A stretch of 64,000 nucleotides of DNA from a bacterium (lineage in GTDB: Bacteria; Bacillota; Clostridia; Lachnospirales; Lachnospiraceae): contig JAUNSO010000002.1 in NCBI GenBank assembly GCA_030539165.1, forward strand, positions 17,398-81,397, given 5' to 3'. Every line of letters begins with the position of its first letter. Position 1 is the stretch's first letter. This document shows positions 19,926 to 28,000 of this stretch, one piece after another. The notes below the pieces were generated by a model. It had not been told where the DNA came from, did not search any database, and saw only the letters and a program-made list of their open reading frames with translations. The translations under genes were made by a program, and so were the position numbers.

Positions 19926-20699
19926 ATGGTAAAGGGTCTGTATACGGCCTATACGGGTATGATCAATGAACAGAACAGGATGGATATTCTGACGAACAAT
20001 CTGGCCAATTCGGCCACGACCGGCTTTAAGAAGGAAGGCGCAACCTCGGAAGCGTTTTCAGATGTTCTTGCATATAGGATCAAGGACACTTCAGAAGCCA
20101 ATATTCCCAAGGCATTAGGATATATGAATATGGGAGTCAAAATCGGTGAGAATTATACCGACTATTCGCAGGGCGCATTTCAGGGTACGGATAATACCTT
20201 TGATTTGGCGTTGGCGGGAGACGGCTTTTTTAATGTAGAGTTTACTTCAAAAGCCGGAGAAACGAAGACAATGTATACCAGAGACGGTAATTTCACATTG
20301 ACAGCAGCAGGTCAGCTGGTTAATAAAAACGGAGATTTTCTACTGGATACACACGGTAATCATATTACGCTGAACCCGCTCGTTGAAACAAAGATTGAGC
20401 GAAATGGCGGAATTTATCAAAATGGGGCTTTAGTGGCAACGATACAGGTGTCCAACTTTGAAGATTATAACTATCTGGAAAAGTACGGCGAGAATTATCT
20501 GCAGACGGTAGAAGGCGCGACCGAGATTGCCTCTGATGCAACTGTTCGCTCAGGATATCTGGAGGCATCAAATGTACAGGTGGTATCTGAAATGGTAGAG
20601 ATGATCAATGTGACGAGAGCCTATGAGACGAATCAGAAGATTGTGCAGGCGATGGATTCCACTTTGGATGTTGCAGTGAACCAGCTTGGTAAAATTTAA
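19926..20699 (+). CDS. flgF: Flagellar rod/hook-basal body protein FlgF (FlhO-like)
   Basis: 257 residues. The N-terminus has the flagellar axial signature (VKGLYTAYTGM, MDILTNNLANSATTGFKKEG) and the C-terminus the matching DUF1078-type end (SGYLEASNVQVVSEMVEMINVTRAYE). It forms part of the rod. The ATG at 19926 was chosen over the GTG at 19917, which lies within the GAGTAGGTGA ribosome binding site. FlgG follows after 14 bp. Confidence 0.9.
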   Translation: MVKGLYTAYTGMINEQNRMDILTNNLANSATTGFKKEGATSEAFSDVLAYRIKDTSEANIPKALGYMNMGVKIGENYTDYSQGAFQGTDNTFDLALAGDGFFNVEFTSKAGETKTMYTRDGNFTLTAAGQLVNKNGDFLLDTHGNHITLNPLVETKIERNGGIYQNGALVATIQVSNFEDYNYLEKYGENYLQTVEGATEIASDATVRSGYLEASNVQVVSEMVEMINVTRAYETNQKIVQAMDSTLDVAVNQLGKI

Positions 20700-20713
20700 G
20701 TGAGGTGACGTAA

Positions 20714-21535
20714 ATGGTAAGAGCATTATGGTCTGCAGCGACAGGTATGATCGCACAGCAGAATAACGTAGATACAATTGCAAATAACCTGGCAAATGTC
20801 AATACAACGGGTTATAAAACTGAGACAAATGAGTTTAAATCCTTACTCTATCAAACCATTCAGACCAAAACGACGACGGCAAACGGAGATCAGAAGCCGG
20901 TTGGCGCGCAGGTCGGACTTGGAGTTCGTAATGCTGCAATTACCTCTCAGTTCACACAGGGGTCTTTGCTAGCTTCAGAAAGCCCTACCGCACTTGCTGT
21001 TAATGGAAAAGGCTTCTTTGCGGTACAGGGAGAGGACGGAAAGGTTTATTATACGAGAAACGGTAACTTTCATTGGGCAATCGGGAACGGCAATATCATG
21101 ACACTCACTGATTCAGAGGGACATGCTGTCAAGAGTACAACGGGAGCCAATATCGTATTACCGGCTAATTATACAGCAAATAAGGTGGAGATTGATACAG
21201 AAGGAAGGATTATGTACCCGAATGCGCAGAACAATCTCGTACAGGTGGGTGCATTACAGGTAGGCTTGTATCAGTTTCAGAATCCGGCAGGTCTGGAGAA
21301 GACCGGAGACAGTATGTTTGCAGTAACACCTGCATCCGGGGCAGCCCTCAATGAAGCAACCAATGCAGCAGTGACCAAGAGTGAGATCCGTCAGGGATAT
21401 CTGGAAGGTTCAAATGTTCAGGTAGCAGATGAAATGGTTAATCTGATCGTTGCACAGCGAGCATACGAAATGAACTCAAAAGCAATCCAGGCGGCTGACG
21501 AAATGATGAGCCAGGCAAACCAGCTTAGACGATAA
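20714..21535 (+). CDS. flgG: Flagellar distal rod protein FlgG (FlhP-like)
   Basis: 273 residues with VRALWSAATGM, VDTIANNLANVNTTGYKTE and a C-terminal QGYLEGSNVQVADEMVNLI. It is exported by the flagellar type III system and makes the distal rod. GAGGTGACGTAA precedes the ATG. Followed by the 66-bp repeat array and the FlgJ-like gene. Confidence 0.93.
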   Translation: MVRALWSAATGMIAQQNNVDTIANNLANVNTTGYKTETNEFKSLLYQTIQTKTTTANGDQKPVGAQVGLGVRNAAITSQFTQGSLLASESPTALAVNGKGFFAVQGEDGKVYYTRNGNFHWAIGNGNIMTLTDSEGHAVKSTTGANIVLPANYTANKVEIDTEGRIMYPNAQNNLVQVGALQVGLYQFQNPAGLEKTGDSMFAVTPASGAALNEATNAAVTKSEIRQGYLEGSNVQVADEMVNLIVAQRAYEMNSKAIQAADEMMSQANQLRR

Positions 21536-21554
21536 GCTAGCAAGATAAAATGCG

Positions 21555-21750
21555 AAGCATTTTGCTTGCAGGAGCAAATTAGAATAATTTGCGAGCACAG
21601 GCCGAAGAGAACCAAGAACCAAGCGTTTTGCCTGCAGGAGCAAATTAGAATAATTTGCGAGCACAGGCCAAAGAGAACCAAGAACCAAGCATTTTGCCTG
21701 CAGGAGCAAATTAGAATAATTTGCGAGCACAGGCCAAAGAGAACCAAGGA
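21555..21750 (+). repeat. Three tandem 66-bp hairpin repeats between flgG and flgJ-like gene
   Basis: Units begin at 21555, 21621 and 21687, differing only at a few positions; the last diverges at its end, where it becomes the ribosome binding site (CCAAGGAGATAATGAG) of the next gene. Each unit holds the perfect inverted repeat GCAAATTA-GAA-TAATTTGC, and outside it GCCTG pairs with CAGGC across a 5x5 internal loop (GCTTG in the first unit). The period is exactly 22 codons, so open frames cross it on both strands, but no start or ribosome site supports translation. There are no spacers, so it is not CRISPR. Confidence 0.9.
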
Positions 21751-21759
21751 GATAATGAG

Positions 21760-22104
21760 ATGTCAATGGATATTAATACTCTATATAATCAATATTTGAC
21801 AGACACAACTGCATCAAATGCAAAGAAAACAGGGATTGATCAGACACTGAACAAAGATATGACCGGTGCGACAGATGATGAACTGATGAGTGTCTGCAAA
21901 GAATTTGAAGCATATTTCCTCGAACAGATTTTTAAAGGCATGAAGGATACAGTCGTACCCGCTGAAGAAGATACCTCCATGACCATGGCGGATTACTTTG
22001 AAGACAACATGTATCAGCAATATGCTAAAGATGCTTCAGATCAGGGTGATTACGGTATTGCACAGATGCTGTATGAACAGATGAAACGCAATTACGATTT
22101 ATAA
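21760..22104 (+). CDS. FlgJ-like rod-binding protein (single domain)
   Basis: 114 residues with the rod-binding domain pattern: LMSVCKEFEAYFLEQIFKGMKDTV, then MADYFEDNMYQQYAKDASDQGDYGIAQMLYEQM. It matches only the N-terminal domain of FlgJ; the glucosaminidase domain of enterobacterial FlgJ is absent, as is usual in Clostridia. It caps rod assembly. The ATG at 21760 follows AAGGAG made from the end of the repeat array. Confidence 0.85.
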   Translation: MSMDINTLYNQYLTDTTASNAKKTGIDQTLNKDMTGATDDELMSVCKEFEAYFLEQIFKGMKDTVVPAEEDTSMTMADYFEDNMYQQYAKDASDQGDYGIAQMLYEQMKRNYDL

Positions 22105-22149
22105 GGTAAGGATGATACATTACGATCTACTGAATATAACATAGTAAAG

Positions 22150-22270
22150 CAGGGTCGCAAGTCACAACGTGACTTGCGATTTTGCACACATAGTGCCTGC
22201 GGTAGGTTTATCTACCGACGGCACTATGTGCGCAAAATGCGTATACAGCTTTGCTGTATACGTGACCCTG
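22150..22270 (+). repeat. 121-nt multibranched palindromic element upstream of recD2
   Basis: Outer stem CAGGGTC/GACCCTG (22150-22156/22264-22270) closes three hairpins. A: CGCAAGTCAC/GTGACTTGCG (22156-22165/22169-22178), which shares base 22156 with the outer stem. B: 22179-22238, with ATTTTGC/GCAAAAT, CACATAGTGCC/GGCACTATGTG and GGTAG/CTACC stacked. C: CGTATACAGC/GCTGTATACG (22240-22249/22253-22262). Almost every base is paired. It has no T-tract and matches no riboswitch or ncRNA class I know. It could be a structured RNA, a cruciform, or a small palindromic mobile repeat. Confidence 0.85.
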
Positions 22271-22296
22271 TGACATATTACATATTGGAGTCTAGT

Positions 22297-24540
22297 ATGG
22301 AAGTCATATCCGGTTTTGTAGAACATATCATTTATCGAAACGCCGATAACGGCTATACGGTCATGGAAGTAGCAGCAGATGGCGAAGAGATCACCTGCGT
22401 TGGTTCTTTGCGCATGATTGACGAGGGCGAGTTTATAGAAGCGGCCGGAGAATATGTCAGTCATCAGGTATATGGCGAACAGTTTTCTATCAGCAGGTAT
22501 GAAATCAAGGTTCCGGAAGACAGCCGATCCATAGAAAGATATCTGGGCTCAGGAGCTATCAAAGGTTTGGGGGCGGCTCTGGCAGGCAGGATCGTCAAAA
22601 AGTTCGGTGAGGATACTTTTCGTATCATTGAGGAGGAACCCGAACGGCTTTCTGAGGTGAAGGGGATCAGTGAAAAAAAAGCAAGAGAAATAGCAATACA
22701 GGCAATGGAAAAACAGGATATCCGTAAAGCAATGATTTTTCTGCAGCAATATGGGATATCGAATGCGCTGGCTGTTAAGATTTATGAAAAGTATGGAATG
22801 GAGACATACCAGATCATTCATGAAAATCCATACCGGCTGGCTGAGGATATCCAAGGAGTAGGTTTTAAAATTGCAGATGAAATTGCGGGCAAGGTTGGAA
22901 TTCATACGGACTCGGATTATCGTATCAGAAGTGGTATATTGTATACATTATTACTGGCAACAGGAGAAGGACATACTTATCTTCCGAAGGATGAACTGCT
23001 CCGACGTGCAGAGACGATTTTGCAGATCAAACAGGAATATGTAGAGAACCAGCTCATAAATTTAATGATGGATAAAAAGGTAGTGCTCAAACAGATTGGT
23101 GATTTGACAGCAGTCTATTCCATGAATTTTTACTACCTGGAACTAAACTGTGCAAAGATGCTCCATGACTTGAATGTTACAGCAGATGAAAAGGAAAACG
23201 ATATAGACCTGAAACTCACAAGACTGGAGGAAAAGTCGGAAATATCGCTTGAGGGACTTCAGAGAGATGCTGTTGCAGGAGCTGTGAAAAACGGTGTATT
23301 TGTGATCACCGGAGGTCCGGGCACGGGTAAGACGACAACGATTAATATGATCATTCAGTACTTTGCTGCTGAGGGGATGGATATTTTGCTGGCAGCACCG
23401 ACAGGCAGAGCCGCCAAACGAATGACAGAAACGACCGGCTATGAAGCCAGAACCATACATCGTCTGCTGGAGATCAATGGTGGGGCCGATCAGGAGGGTT
23501 CACTTGTATTTGAACGAAATGAAAGCAACCCCCTCGAGGCAGATGCCATTATCATTGATGAGATGTCAATGGTGGATATCTCTCTGTTTTCAGCACTGTT
23601 GAAAGCGATTTCTATCGGAACACGGCTGATTATGGTGGGTGATATCAACCAGCTGCCGTCAGTCGGACCGGGAGCGGTACTGAAGGATGTGATTGAATCA
23701 GGTGCATTTCCGGTGGTTATGCTCAAGAAAATATTTCGACAGGCAAGTACAAGCGATATTGTAGTGAATGCACACCGGATCAATCAGGGCGAACATCCGG
23801 TCATGGATAATAAAAGTAAAGATTTCTTTTTCTTAAAAAGAAGTGATGCCAATGTGATATTGAAGATTATCGTAACACTTGTACGGGAAAAGCTGCCAAA
23901 GTATGTAGATGCAACATCCTATGATATTCAGGTTCTGACACCGATGCGCAAAGGACTGCTTGGAATAGAACGGCTGAATCCGATTTTGCAGGAATATCTG
24001 AATCCGCCTGATCCGAAAAAACGGGAGAGAGAGTACGGAGAAGGATTGTTTCGTGAAGGTGACAAGGTCATGCAGATACGAAATAACTATCAGATTGAAT
24101 GGGAGATCTTGAGCAAATACGGAATTCCTGTTGATAAGGGACTGGGTGTATTTAACGGGGACATGGGCATGATCAGAGAAATCAATCATTATGCTGAAAC
24201 ACTTACGGTAGAGTATGATGAACACAGGCAGATCGTTTACTCCTTCAAACAGCTGGATGAACTGGAGCTTGCTTATGCCATCACGATTCATAAAGCACAG
24301 GGAAGTGAGTATCCGGCAGTTGTCATCCCGATTCTGACAGGACCGAGAATGCTGATGAATCGGAATTTGTTATATACGGGGGTGACGCGTGCCCGAAAAT
24401 GTGTTACATTGGTTGGTAGTGAGGAAATGATACAGATGATGGCGGAAAATTCTGAGGAACAGAAGCGCTTTACCGGTCTGGCTGTACGAATCAGAGAATT
24501 AAGAGAGCAATTCAGAGATTCGGAGGATGATGTATCATAA
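22297..24540 (+). CDS. recD2: SF1B helicase RecD2 (RecD/TraA family)
   Basis: 747 residues from the ATG at 22297. N-terminal OB-like and helix-hairpin-helix region (SGAIKGLGAALAGRIVKKFG; VKGISEKKAREIA), Walker A GGPGTGKTT (about 338-346), DEMSMVD, VGDINQLPSVGPG, and C-terminal YAITIHKAQGSEYPAV. RecD2 works outside RecBCD in replication stress and repair. An in-frame upstream start at 22174 would translate through the palindromic element and was rejected; TTGGAG precedes 22297. Confidence 0.93.
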   Translation: MEVISGFVEHIIYRNADNGYTVMEVAADGEEITCVGSLRMIDEGEFIEAAGEYVSHQVYGEQFSISRYEIKVPEDSRSIERYLGSGAIKGLGAALAGRIVKKFGEDTFRIIEEEPERLSEVKGISEKKAREIAIQAMEKQDIRKAMIFLQQYGISNALAVKIYEKYGMETYQIIHENPYRLAEDIQGVGFKIADEIAGKVGIHTDSDYRIRSGILYTLLLATGEGHTYLPKDELLRRAETILQIKQEYVENQLINLMMDKKVVLKQIGDLTAVYSMNFYYLELNCAKMLHDLNVTADEKENDIDLKLTRLEEKSEISLEGLQRDAVAGAVKNGVFVITGGPGTGKTTTINMIIQYFAAEGMDILLAAPTGRAAKRMTETTGYEARTIHRLLEINGGADQEGSLVFERNESNPLEADAIIIDEMSMVDISLFSALLKAISIGTRLIMVGDINQLPSVGPGAVLKDVIESGAFPVVMLKKIFRQASTSDIVVNAHRINQGEHPVMDNKSKDFFFLKRSDANVILKIIVTLVREKLPKYVDATSYDIQVLTPMRKGLLGIERLNPILQEYLNPPDPKKREREYGEGLFREGDKVMQIRNNYQIEWEILSKYGIPVDKGLGVFNGDMGMIREINHYAETLTVEYDEHRQIVYSFKQLDELELAYAITIHKAQGSEYPAVVIPILTGPRMLMNRNLLYTGVTRARKCVTLVGSEEMIQMMAENSEEQKRFTGLAVRIRELREQFRDSEDDVS

Positions 24541-25237
24541 AGTAATAGAGTTAATTTATCCGGGAAGATGTCCTTTGTGCGGTGATATTGTGATGCCGAA
24601 AGGTGAGCTGGCATGTCCGGAATGCAAAACGAAGGCACCCTATATTACAGAGCCTAAATGTGTTCAATGCGGTAAGGCACTCAGACATTGTGAGGACGAA
24701 TACTGCGGCGACTGCAGTACACAGACACATTTCTTTGACAAGGGACTGGCATTGTTCGCATATGATGATATGGTGAAACACAGCATATACCGGTATAAGT
24801 ATGAAAACAAAAGGGAATATGCTGATTTTTATGCATATGAGATCTGCAGGAGGCTGGGAGAGGAAATGCTTTCTTGGAAAGCAGATGCCATTATTCCGAT
24901 ACCGCTTCACAGCTCCAGACAAAGAGTACGGGGCTATAATCAGGCACAGCTAATTGCAGAGCGGGTAGGCAGGAGCCTTTCTATCCCTGTTTTGAGTCAT
25001 TATGTATACAGGGAAAAGAAAACAACTGCACAGAAGCAGCTAAATCATGCAGAACGCCAAAATAATTTGAAAAAGGCTTTTAAAATCAAGCAAAATGATG
25101 TAAAATTAGATACAGTCATATTGCTTGATGATATCTATACAACGGGCAGTACCATTGATGCAGTAGCCGCCTTATTGAAGAATACAGGAGTCAGGAAAGT
25201 ATTCTTTATCGCGTTGTCTATCGGACAGGGTGTATAG
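24530..25237 (+). CDS. comFC: ComF family phosphoribosyltransferase-like protein (ComFC)
   Basis: 235 residues: N-terminal zinc-binding cysteines (CPLCGD, CPEC, CVQCGKAL, CGDC) then a type I phosphoribosyltransferase fold with the PRPP loop VILLDDIYTTGST near residues 195-207. ComFC acts in natural transformation in competent Firmicutes; its reaction is unsettled. ATG codons at 24527 and 24530 are both possible; the second leaves a gap after GGAGG. It overlaps the recD2 end and is followed by yvyF, the conserved comFC-yvyF order. Confidence 0.88.
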   Translation: MYHKVIELIYPGRCPLCGDIVMPKGELACPECKTKAPYITEPKCVQCGKALRHCEDEYCGDCSTQTHFFDKGLALFAYDDMVKHSIYRYKYENKREYADFYAYEICRRLGEEMLSWKADAIIPIPLHSSRQRVRGYNQAQLIAERVGRSLSIPVLSHYVYREKKTTAQKQLNHAERQNNLKKAFKIKQNDVKLDTVILLDDIYTTGSTIDAVAALLKNTGVRKVFFIALSIGQGV

Positions 25238-25275
25238 GCTGTAGGCATGACTAAGGTATTAAGGAGGAACACACG

Positions 25276-25692
25276 ATGAATGTAAGAAATTGCAAGAAAT
25301 GTAACAGACTATTTAATTATGTGGCAGGACCGCCAATTTGTCCGGCATGTAAGGAAGATCTGGAGAAGAAGTTTCAGGAAGTCAAAAAATACATTCAGGA
25401 TCATAACAGCGTTCCGATGACGGTAGTGGCTGAGGAATGTGAGGTTGAGATTTCACAGCTCAAACAGTGGGTACGTGAAGAACGACTGGTATTTGCAGAG
25501 GGTTCAGGTATGGCACTGGAATGTGAACTTTGTGGGGCTCCTATTATTACGGGCCGTTATTGTGAGAAATGCAAGGCTGAAACAATGAATGATCTGCTTG
25601 GAGCCGGGAGACAGCCGCTGATACAGCCGACACAGCAGCAAAAAAAGGATTATACAGAAAACCCGCGTATGCGATTCCTGGATAAGAAATAA
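25276..25692 (+). CDS. yvyF: YvyF/TIGR03826-type flagellar region protein
   Basis: 138 residues: N-terminal zinc ribbon (CKKCNRLF, CPACKEDL), a central MerR/HTH-like segment (VPMTVVAEECEVEISQLKQWVREERLVF) and a second cysteine set (CELCGAP, CEKCKAE). It matches the flagellar-operon protein between comFC and flgM in Bacillus. Here flgM is not next to it but 35 kb downstream. AAGGAGG precedes the ATG. Confidence 0.85.
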   Translation: MNVRNCKKCNRLFNYVAGPPICPACKEDLEKKFQEVKKYIQDHNSVPMTVVAEECEVEISQLKQWVREERLVFAEGSGMALECELCGAPIITGRYCEKCKAETMNDLLGAGRQPLIQPTQQQKKDYTENPRMRFLDKK

Positions 25693-25704
25693 TAGGATTA
25701 TATC

Positions 25705-26103
25705 ATGTTAAATGAAAAAAGAATCAGATTAATGACAAAAATGGCCGCCTATGAAGAAAATGAGGGAAAAAAGACAATTTCCATCAGTAATTATTTCAGA
25801 GGCGATTATATCAGCTTTCAGGTGGTAAAGGGCGCGTTGAGTGCAACGGTTGCCTTTTGTCTTGTAATTGCGATGTATGTATATTATGATCTGGAAATTT
25901 TTCTGGAGGATATATACAAGATGGATATTGTGGCATTGCTCAAAACCGTAGCAACGGCATATGCAGCGATCCTGATTGGATATATGCTGATCTCTTACAT
26001 TGTTTATTCCTACCGTTATACGAAAGCGAAGCAGAGTCTGCACAGATATTTTACACAGCTGCGTGAGCTTCAGGCGATGTACGAGAAAGAAGGCAGACGA
26101 TAA
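25705..26103 (+). CDS. Hypothetical two-helix membrane protein
   Basis: 132 residues, not recognised. An N-terminal basic/cytosolic part of about 45 residues, two hydrophobic helices (about 50-70 and 82-105), and a short charged C-terminal helix (FTQLRELQAMYEKEGRR). It lies 12 bp after yvyF and 30 bp before the next gene, so it is in the same operon. No function can be assigned. Confidence 0.7.
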   Translation: MLNEKRIRLMTKMAAYEENEGKKTISISNYFRGDYISFQVVKGALSATVAFCLVIAMYVYYDLEIFLEDIYKMDIVALLKTVATAYAAILIGYMLISYIVYSYRYTKAKQSLHRYFTQLRELQAMYEKEGRR

Positions 26104-26133
26104 AGAGCCGTTGTCGGTGAAAGGATTTGAAGA

Positions 26134-27081
26134 ATGACCACTTTACTGGAATTAAAAGAACAAATCATTAAGTTTTATGCAAAATACGAGGTATACATCT
26201 TACCGGTTTTAAGGTTTTTAGCGGCTTTATTTGTATTGATTATGATTAATGGCAACGTTGGCTATATGAGTCGGTTAAAAAATCCGGCGATTGTTCTGAT
26301 CGTGGCATTAGTATGTTCGTTTTTACCGACAAACATGATTATTATTTTTGCAGCAGGATTTGTAGTGCTTCATATGTATGCCCTATCCATAGAGTGTGCA
26401 ATTGTAGTGCTGCTGGTATTTATTTTAATGTTTGTACTATATTTCAGATTTTCACCAAAGGATTCCATGGCGGTTCTGCTGACTCCGGTATGCTTTGCAT
26501 TAAAGATTCCCTATGCAATGCCGTTAGCGATGGGGTTTGTAGGCAATCCGATGTCTATTATATCAGTGGCATGCGGTACGATTGTATACTATATACTGAA
26601 ATATGTGAAGGATAATGCAACACAGCTTGGAAATCTGGAATCGGACAGTGCCGTTACCAATTTTAAGTATGTAGTAGACAATATTATCAATAACAAAGAA
26701 ATGATTCTGATGTCCATAGCATTTGCGGCAACAATCATTTTGGTATATATGATCAAAAGATTATCAATTGACCATTCATGGAAGATTGCACTCGGTGTCG
26801 GAGCCGTTGCAGATGTCCTGATTATTTTTGTAGGAGATCTGTCACTGGACATCAATGCCAATCTTGGTGCAACGATACTGGGAACGATCGTATCGGTTCT
26901 GTTAATGATTGTATTACAGTTCTTTGTGTTCAATGTCGATTATTCGAGAACAGAGTATGTACAGTTTGAGGATGATGAATACTATTATTACGTGAAAGCG
27001 ATTCCAAAGATTTCGGTAGCAACGCCATCTGTTAAGGTAAAGAGAATACATTCACAATCAGCACCAAAGAGACCTGAATAA
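26134..27081 (+). CDS. Hypothetical multi-pass membrane protein upstream of cdaA
   Basis: 315 residues with about eight to ten hydrophobic helices and short loops; the C-terminal about 35 residues are polar with a DDEYYYYVKAIPKI stretch and a basic end. GFVGNPMSIISVACGTI in the middle looks conserved-type. I do not recognise the family. It ends 25 bp before cdaA, which suggests a link to c-di-AMP synthesis or envelope homeostasis; that is context only. Confidence 0.7.
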   Translation: MTTLLELKEQIIKFYAKYEVYILPVLRFLAALFVLIMINGNVGYMSRLKNPAIVLIVALVCSFLPTNMIIIFAAGFVVLHMYALSIECAIVVLLVFILMFVLYFRFSPKDSMAVLLTPVCFALKIPYAMPLAMGFVGNPMSIISVACGTIVYYILKYVKDNATQLGNLESDSAVTNFKYVVDNIINNKEMILMSIAFAATIILVYMIKRLSIDHSWKIALGVGAVADVLIIFVGDLSLDINANLGATILGTIVSVLLMIVLQFFVFNVDYSRTEYVQFEDDEYYYYVKAIPKISVATPSVKVKRIHSQSAPKRPE

Positions 27082-27106
27082 AAAGTGATTTATAGGATGT
27101 GACTGG

Positions 27107-28000
27107 ATGGAACATTTTTTTGAACAAATAGGAGTATTCGGAGATAAATATCTGTCATGGCTGTCGATTCCGAATATTATGCCGACAGATATCATAGAGA
27201 TATGCATTATTTCATTTCTTGTGTATCATCTTCTGGTGTGGATCAAGAATACAAAAGCATGGGCATTGTTAAAAGGAATTCTTGTGATTTTGGTATTCGT
27301 CCTGATTGCCGCAATTTTCAATATGACCACAATTTTATGGATTGTCACCAAGGTATTCGGGGTAGCAATTACGGCTGCAGTTGTTGTCTTTCAGCCGGAG
27401 CTCAGACGCGCTCTGGAACAGCTGGGAAAAAGAAACCTTTTCTCGGCATTATTTCCGTTTGACAGCAATAGAGTTGCAGGAGAACTGTTCAGTGACAGAA
27501 CGATGAATGAAATTGTAAAAGCAAGCTATGAGATGGGCAAGGTGAAAACTGGTGCCTTGATTGTCATGGAGCAGATGGATTCCTTGATTGAATATGAACG
27601 AACAGGAATTATGCTTGATTCTATTGTTTCAAATCAGATATTAATCAATATTTTTGAGCATAATACACCCTTACATGATGGAGCAGTTATTGTACGTGGT
27701 GACAGGATTATCTCGGCGACATGTTATCTGCCGCTGTCTGATAATATGGAACTGAGCAAGGATTTGGGAACCCGACACAGAGCAGGCGTCGGTATATCGG
27801 AGTTGACGGATTCGTTAACGATTATTGTATCAGAAGAAACAGGAAGAGTATCAGTGGCAATAGGCGGAGAGCTGTATCGCAATGTTGATGCTGACTTTTT
27901 GCGTGATAAGCTGCAGATGATACAGCATAAGGTTATGGAAGAAAAGAAGTTCAGACTGTGGAAAGGAAGGCCGAAGGATGAAAAAAAAGATAACCAATAA
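27107..28000 (+). CDS. cdaA: Membrane diadenylate cyclase CdaA
   Basis: 297 residues: three N-terminal membrane helices (about 25-90), then the DAC domain with DGAVIV (D191) and GTRHRAGVG (R223-R225), the catalytic motifs that make c-di-AMP from two ATP. Next are ybbR (overlapping by 23 bp) and glmM, the conserved cdaA-cdaR-glmM operon of Firmicutes. Confidence 0.96.
   Translation: MEHFFEQIGVFGDKYLSWLSIPNIMPTDIIEICIISFLVYHLLVWIKNTKAWALLKGILVILVFVLIAAIFNMTTILWIVTKVFGVAITAAVVVFQPELRRALEQLGKRNLFSALFPFDSNRVAGELFSDRTMNEIVKASYEMGKVKTGALIVMEQMDSLIEYERTGIMLDSIVSNQILINIFEHNTPLHDGAVIVRGDRIISATCYLPLSDNMELSKDLGTRHRAGVGISELTDSLTIIVSEETGRVSVAIGGELYRNVDADFLRDKLQMIQHKVMEEKKFRLWKGRPKDEKKDNQ

Noticed and set aside
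21555..21750. CRISPR array
   Set aside because: The units are contiguous with no unique spacers, and no cas genes are near.
21418..21799. Reading frames on both strands across the 66-bp repeats, with 22-residue repeats
   Set aside because: They exist because the period is a multiple of three; there is no ribosome site and they overlap flgG and the rod-protein gene.
22174..22296. N-terminal extension of recD2 through the palindromic element
   Set aside because: RecD2 proteins begin near MEVISGFV, and a ribosome site precedes 22297. The extension is Cys/Arg-rich and unlike the family.
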